From the NCBI RefSeq assembly GCF_026151205.1, contig NC_087073.1, positions 13,349,837-13,413,836 of the forward strand: 64,000 bases of DNA, read 5' to 3'. The DNA is from Bolinopsis microptera. Taxonomy: Eukaryota; Ctenophora; Tentaculata; Lobata; Bolinopsidae. Positions 58,901 to 64,000 of this stretch are shown piece after piece. Each line of letters starts with the position of its first letter. The stretch's first letter is position 1. Below the pieces are notes generated by a model. It was not told the origin of the DNA. It saw only the letters and a list, made by a program, of their open reading frames with translations, and did not search any database. The translations under genes and the position numbers were made by a program.

Positions 58901-61678
58901 GTTGCGCCGTGAGAGTGACCATGACCCCCACCACCGTGGGAGTGTCCGTGTCCGCCCCCACCGTGGGAGTGTCCGTGTCCACCTTGGTGCAGTAACACTC
59001 CCATACTGAAGAGTGTTATTTTAGTAAATAGTATACTTAACAATATGACAATATAATATTCGTGTTGTACTGATAACCATTATAATATTATTATTATGAT
59101 TATGAAATTTAATATATTCCAATAGTAAAGTGAATTAAGTATTGTAGATTTAATGATCATGTATAACAGACAGTTGTTTATTTACGATTTATATGGTCGA
59201 AATGCACTGAAATTTGGGATTTTTCAGTTAATATGTTTAATTTCTCTTCATCATCTATAGTTCCGTTCTGTAAAAGGTATTATAGATTTCTATTTGACGA
59301 TGACAACAAAGTTCTTAGTATTCCCTAAACACTAAATATATATTACATATAATATTATATAATACCTTTTGTCAAACAACATCAATCACAAAAAAGTTAT
59401 GAATAGTCATTAGTCATATCGTGACTGTAAGCTAGTTATGACTATAATAAACCATGAAAACTCCATTTTAACGGAGGGACGCCGTTTGGTAAATTCTCTG
59501 TGTTGCCGGGGAGATTTGGTAAAGTTTAAAATACAGTACAGATGTATCATGTAGTATAACATCAGTAAATCTGTATATTATGTATCAGTAAATCTCAGCG
59601 CAAGACTTAGACATGAGGCGAGTGTAACAGAAAATCATCGTAATTTGATTAGTACTCTTTGGGGCCAGAATGTGGCCGGCACATGTCTTTAGTACCAGGT
59701 ATTTCATCGCATTATTCGTTACATATAACAGTTAAGAGCATTACGGACGAAGCAAGTCTACACTTTATTAACGGATATCAATAATATTTATGTATTATAA
59801 TATAAAAGTTATAACGGCTGATGAAAAAAAAAAATTTTCAAATCCTTTTATGAAACAGAGTTAAAATTTAGACAATTTTGAAAAATGTCGAAAGTATAAA
59901 AAATGTATAATGTATAAAAGAAGGTCAACCCAACTCAATTCCCAAGCAAACTGTACAAATCGCTTCATTGGCTGTAAGAAAGAGATTGCTCTGTGCCTAT
60001 TGCAAGAGGCTTCTGAGTGTTTGTCATAGTTTTAAACTAATTACAACACTACAAATCTATTACATTTATTGAGAATTATGTAATGTAACGTGATGAAAAT
60101 ATTTTTAACGGGCATATCCTGTCCAAACCCAGGATGCACTACATGAAGAATTCGTTGTAACTTTGTTTGAAAAGCATCAATAGACTATTTTTGTTCAAAA
60201 TTGTCCAAATTTTAACACTGTTTCATTGATTTTGACCACAAATGAATTGCTCGACCCGATAAAAGGATTTGAAAAAGTTCCATTTTTTTGTCATCACCCG
60301 TTATATATTATATCTAAGGTTACAATTTACATAGGATATAAATATCTAAGGTTACAATTTACATTGTAAACAGGGATTGGCTAGTTAGAGGCGGTCCGTG
60401 TAGGCCTTACACTGTGCTTTCAGCAATACTCATAGGATATAAATGGGTCCCCCATTACCCGACTTATCTTGCAAAAAATCTTTTCCAATTTGTCTTAATT
60501 AAAAATAACCAATGTGTAGTGACTACTAGCAGCAGAGGAAACATGTGTAGACACACTTGTAGTTGTATGTTGACTCTTACTAGCACTGCCCAATGTTTGT
60601 TAAATGAACAATTAACCGAACACAGATAAATTAACCAAAATAATTGGAAACTAAGTGACCAGCAATTGATATGAAGATACTTGTGACTTACAATAATTAC
60701 TGTTCCGTACAATTTCATAAATTTGATAAAAGAAATTCGTCTGTTTAAAGACAGTAGACACAGTGTTCTTAGTGACTAGTGATCCAGTTCAATAGCCAAT
60801 CATAATATAGGCAAATGTCTACTTCTTAATGAATTTATATTTTGTTGTAACACGTGAGAGTAAGTTATCTTCTCGTGGGCCACCCTCACCCAGTCTCACG
60901 AAAGAAAACATCTGTACAAATTAATTACCTCCCCACAGTTAACCAATCCTATTACCAGAAAAAACTACGGTTTTATGAGTGGCCTTTTTGGAATAGATTT
61001 CCACGAGAAAAAACAAGATGTCCCAGTCACGTGTCTTGAAAGTGTGTCACCTCCTTGCCCCTAACCAGTAACCACACCCCTGCCCCTAACCCACCTATAC
61101 TCACACTACGTTGACGAGTACGCCGCAGGCGGCGGTGATTAACATGGTGTCAGCGTCGATCTCAAATTCTTTGTGTATCATCCTCTGGATGGCCAGGTAA
61201 ACTAGCACCCCCGTCAGCACCCATATTATCAGAACTGAACTCACCGCTCCCATTACCTGCAAGTTAGAGGGTTCATTACATTTTAGATAACAAAATAATA
61301 TAACTTGTTTTTTTTAATGATTAGAGCGTTTTATGTCTAAATGCGGGAAATTTTATCTCTAATCAGTAGACAAGAGGGAACGCCGGTAACTTCTTAACTT
61401 GTTCCATAAATTTGATGGAAGTTAATTATCCAAAAACTGATAACGTACTGGATTCACAATGATTCCCCTTATTATAAATTCTCACCCCTAATTAGTAATA
61501 ATTAATAAACTAATTAACTCGCTAATTACCTCTGCTCGGTACCAGCCGAGAGACATGTTCCTAGTAGCAGGTTTCTTTGCGACCCACAGCGCGAACAGAG
61601 AGATACAGAAACTGGAGAAGTCACTCAGCATGTGAGCCGCGTCTGTCATGATGGCGAGGGAGTTGGCTATATATCCTC
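52912..61678 (-). CDS. SLC30/ZnT zinc transporter (ZnT2/3/8-like), N-terminal exon not found
   Basis: Exons 61530-61678, 61105-61256, 58792-59005, 53956-54061, 53327-53461 and 52912-53060 encode the last 301 residues. The first exon here begins in phase after an acceptor at [20 protein letters not shown], i.e. within helix 2, so the cytosolic N-terminus and helix 1 are further upstream. Zn-site motifs TDAAHMLSD (helix 2) and FIHVLGD (helix 5) are intact. The helix 4-5 loop is His-rich: three copies of a GGHGHSHG unit, more than in human ZnT2. The C-terminal cytosolic domain has [13 protein letters not shown] and CTIQIEFYQ and ends in the Cys-x2-Cys-type tail CKKCQPPTK, as in vesicular ZnT2/3/8. 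It pumps zinc out of the cytosol into vesicles. The 4.7-kb intron between exons 58792-59005 and 53956-54061 holds a DEG/ENaC gene on the opposite strand. Confidence 0.9.
53440..53506. repeat. Tandem duplication of a 3' splice site in the SLC30 gene
   Basis: An exact 28-bp unit occurs at 53440-53467 and 53479-53506 with 11 bp between. It spans the acceptor and the first 22 bases of the exon 53327-53461, so the intron carries a second copy of the acceptor 39 bp upstream. Use of the upstream copy would bring an in-frame TAA soon after the junction. Confidence 0.9.
54062..55923. other. SLC30 intron, upstream of the nested channel gene
   Basis: Should contain the first exon and promoter of the DEG/ENaC gene, since its first visible exon starts at an acceptor. 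I could not identify the missing N-terminal exon or any other coding sequence here. Confidence 0.35.
55924..58080 (+). CDS. DEG/ENaC sodium channel with PAN/apple-like segment, nested in SLC30 intron
   Basis: Three visible exons: 55924-56197, 56384-56509 and 56666-58080; the cytosolic N-terminus is on an unseen 5' exon. Helix 1 is [15 protein letters not shown], followed by the [16 protein letters not shown] strand seen after helix 1 in this family. Further landmarks: the [11 protein letters not shown] motif, [33 protein letters not shown], the cysteine-rich [11 protein letters not shown]...CKCYPW segment, and [20 protein letters not shown] at the selectivity-filter/helix-2 end. Between the CKCYPW segment and helix 2 lies a block with [22 protein letters not shown] and CVLFDE spaced like a PAN/apple module. 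One frame break occurs near 57450 (TATTTATG); a single extra T would keep frame, so it may be a base-level error, a polymorphism or a decayed allele. These are trimeric Na+ channels gated by peptides, acid or force; the ligand cannot be told. Confidence 0.8.
58081..58791. other. SLC30 intron between the channel gene and exon 58792-59005
   Basis: AT-rich 3' flank of the nested channel gene, with a TTGCTTGTGTG short tandem repeat at about 58175-58215. No coding sequence seen. Confidence 0.45.
59812..60303. mobile_element. 492-bp fold-back element (possible Tc1/mariner-type MITE) in an SLC30 intron
   Basis: The left end TAACGGCTGATGA is matched by the complement of the right end TCATCACCCGTTA. 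The similarity continues inward as inverted AATCCTTTTAT, ATGAAACAG and AAAATTTxGACAATTTTGAA blocks, with extra sequence in the right arm. Both ends are flanked by TA (59810-59811 and 60304-60305), the target used by Tc1/mariner elements. No transposase. Arms differ at several sites, so it is not recent. Confidence 0.7.
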
Positions 61679-63771
61679 CTGAGAAGATGGGATTTGTTTA
61701 AGTCACCAAGTAACACCCAGTAACAAGGGGGGGGGGGGGGGGGGTTAAGCCCCTGTTCTCCAATTTATACTATAACTTCCTGGATGTCTTTTGAATATTA
61801 TATCTATCAGATATTTGTACCTATTATCATGTCAATATCTAACAATATAATAATTATTCTACACGCTATGTTACCTATAATTTGTAAGGGAAGGTTGACA
61901 ATATAATATCACGTGGTCAGAGTTAAAAGGGTATAAAAGAAGTCGCGTGATATTTCAATAGGCTCAGGACAATAACACTATATAATTCCATATTTCATTG
62001 TTAAAGATAATTATAAAAACATAGAGGGATAAATTAACGTACAGTTAAGTCAAATTTATGACATCATCACACATCTCTGCAAAGTAACATCACACTATAA
62101 TATGAAAAAAACATATAAATATTTCCCCATCAACATTAATAATTTATCAACTACAATTTTATTAAATATAATCAAATACATTGATATAGTGATATGAACT
62201 TGAGATGTTAACTGTCATTATTTTAGTGCTACGGATTATACCCACATGATTGATTCTAACAAAAGAAATAACCCTCGCCCTGCAGAACGGGACAATGCGC
62301 CACCAGAAAATTAAAAATAAGGTGCTAAAATCACGGCGGTATAACACTCGCCCCCATGAACTGACTGGCCCCTTTATCATACGGTACAGAAATACACTAG
62401 ACAGTATGCCCTGTTTTACACGTCAGTTAATGGTTCTTTGGTAGGTGCTAATAAATCAGAACTCTCTATATAATGCCTCGCCACAGTGCACACAGACTGA
62501 TGAATATACTGGTACTGGGAACTGGTAATAGTGTTTAGTTTCGTGGGTGGTACGATGATGAAGACATACATGATATTACTTTTAATGAACATTTGGCTGT
62601 ATCATATTATTATGCAGTAGTTTAGTAATACCAAGACAATGTTAAACTTGATACGCTGTAACAGTATTATATGGTGTGTGTGGTATGTTGGTCATTACTA
62701 CACGCTATCGTTACTACAGCTGTTTCCTGCTGTTTTAAAACAAAAGAAATTACATAACACTTCCGTTTGACAGAATCTAAAATCCGGTCGATCCTAATCA
62801 GTTCAAGCTAAGGTCAGTTACTAGTTTACTTTTTAGCATAATCACCCTACGCGCGTGGGGTGGACTCCTGGGGTGGACTTTTATTCAGCGCGTATTTTGT
62901 AGCCTGTTCAACTTGACGTTTTGATTCGTTACTATCTCAATGTCACAGATACACAGAATGTGAGGTGATCATCTTAAAGAGAAACGTCTCAGCTTTCACC
63001 TGGTGTAAAGTTTATCTTTGTACTCAAAATATAGCTCGCTCAGTGTGCAATAGAAATTGACAATACAATAACCACGTCTGCGACCGGTCGTCAGATACCG
63101 GAGTGTTGCACAAAATTGGGTCCCTAAATTAAAATTCTATGACACAGTTACCATGCAGAAATGTCTGGAGTAACATTTGGTGAAAATTTGAAGGGTCTAC
63201 TGTAAATATTGCAAAAGTTATTGAAAACAAACTAGCTTAATCAGAAGTTTTTGGGGAAAATTTCAAATTTTGTACGTAGTGGGGTCTACAGGGGTGGACT
63301 CTTGCGGCGCGCATCTGACGGAGTGGCTTTTTCAACAGCCGTCAGTACGGCCAATATCAGAGCACAAATTATTGTGAGTAAGACCTTAATGATCAGCTAT
63401 GAACCCCTCACTAGAGTAGTAACCGTATCTAAAAACAAGGAAATGTTATTCTGTCAAAGCTCAAATTTTTTACTCTTCTCAGTGCAGTTAGTGTTACTAT
63501 GAATGTACTAGCTAAGTATCGTTGATCGTAGCTGCATTACACAGTAGAAAGTAACCAAGGAAGACTGCTGATTAACGAAGCAATTTCAACGTGAACAGTT
63601 CCAAAATACATAATCATGGCGACGATAGTTCAACTTGAACCTTTATAGTTTTTACAGTCTAAAATCACAATAAAATCACGTGAACTGCTAATCACAAAAT
63701 CAAATCACTCAAATCTGATAGTCCCGTTACAGTACGCTTTCGTGACAACCTCAACGCTTAAAAAATAAATA
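61679..63771. other. Upstream of the SLC30 exons; no exon found
   Basis: The first SLC30 exon may lie here or beyond the window, but I could not find a helix-1-like exon on the minus strand. A poly-G run lies at about 61727-61744. Two related GGGGTGGACT-containing patches next to CpG-rich words occur at about 62850-62900 and 63280-63320 and look like diverged repeats. Confidence 0.4.
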
Positions 63772-63967
63772 TTATCCAGTCTTGTGACCACCGATGGCCC
63801 TAACTCTCCCTTGTCCGCGAGGAGCATCGTTGCGACCATGGGGTTTCAGTTCTTTGTTCTTCCCACTCGGCTTCGATAGATCGAATTGGCTGGAAGTCAA
63901 TCTATCAGAAAGACCTTTGTCGATCTCAGGGGCGTGGTAAATTGTGGATGTCGGAGTATAAAGCTTC
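63772..63967 (-). CDS. Last exon of an unrecognised gene (5' part outside the window)
   Basis: After an acceptor (TTTTCAG|GAAGC) the exon encodes about 65 residues ending at a TAA at 63772-63774. The peptide starts KLYTPTSTIYHAPEIDKG and ends RGQGRVRAIGGHKTG; it is basic, polar and free of hydrophobic segments. The clean acceptor and codon-like composition support it. I do not recognise the family. It lies upstream of, and on the same strand as, the SLC30 gene. Confidence 0.6.
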
Positions 63968-64000
63968 CTGAAAAGATTGAGACATTCACTCGGTCTGTTG

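Noticed and set aside
62162-62444. Short overlapping frames on both strands near 62.3 kb
   Set aside because: No splice signals or similarity to the missing SLC30 first exon or to any other family.

Overview
The window is a piece of animal nuclear genome. It is AT-rich and intron-rich, with consensus GT/AG introns, and codes for proteins of a metazoan cell: protein O-mannosyltransferase POMT2, a DEG/ENaC channel, the formylglycine-generating enzyme SUMF1, organic solute transporter alpha, a mitochondrial uncoupling protein and an endosomal/vesicular zinc transporter. Gene density (about 16 genes in 64 kb), short intergenic gaps and many genes nested in introns fit a small non-bilaterian genome. 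A ctenophore is my best guess, but only an inference; nothing here fixes the phylum.

Layout. 1-1782 (-): the last exons of an acidic, disordered protein I do not recognise. 1.8-8.3 kb: gene-poor, with 3' fragments of LINEs, two small GC-rich repeat modules and a degenerate telomere-like tract. 8644-18679 (+): UCP2-like carrier, six exons; its 7.3-kb intron 4 holds a complete OST-alpha gene on the other strand and a 265-bp CAGA microsatellite, and intron 5 holds a hAT-type MITE. 19.9-38.2 kb: a run of minus-strand genes with gaps of about 270-850 bp: ankyrin protein, YAE1, RCCD1, intronless VPS34, SUMF1 (with GNMT inside its intron 1) and RFC3 (with two divergent, related, single-exon secreted-protein genes inside its intron 4). 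38.9-44.5 kb (-): POMT2, with two inserted elements in its introns. 45.2-46.2 kb: a second cluster of the repeat modules seen at 5.6-7.1 kb. 47.5-48.9 kb (-): ENOSF1 (L-fuconate dehydratase). 49-52.9 kb: no gene seen. 52.9-61.7 kb (-): SLC30/ZnT zinc transporter lacking its first exon(s), with a DEG/ENaC channel gene on the opposite strand in one intron and a fold-back element in another. 63.8 kb to the end (-): last exon of an unrecognised gene.

I rebuilt exon structures by hand from splice consensus, frame and family similarity. Every reconstructed gene except the channel closes in a single frame: UCP 296 aa, OST-alpha 375, ankyrin 190, YAE1 216, RCCD1 330, SUMF1 361, RFC3 362, POMT2 674, ENOSF1 435. 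Most are cell-housekeeping genes with no obvious shared pathway; SUMF1 and POMT2 both act in the ER lumen or membrane. The most unusual content is the nested gene arrangement, the orphan secreted pair, a DEG/ENaC ectodomain that appears to carry a PAN/apple-like insert, and the modular GC-rich repeats.
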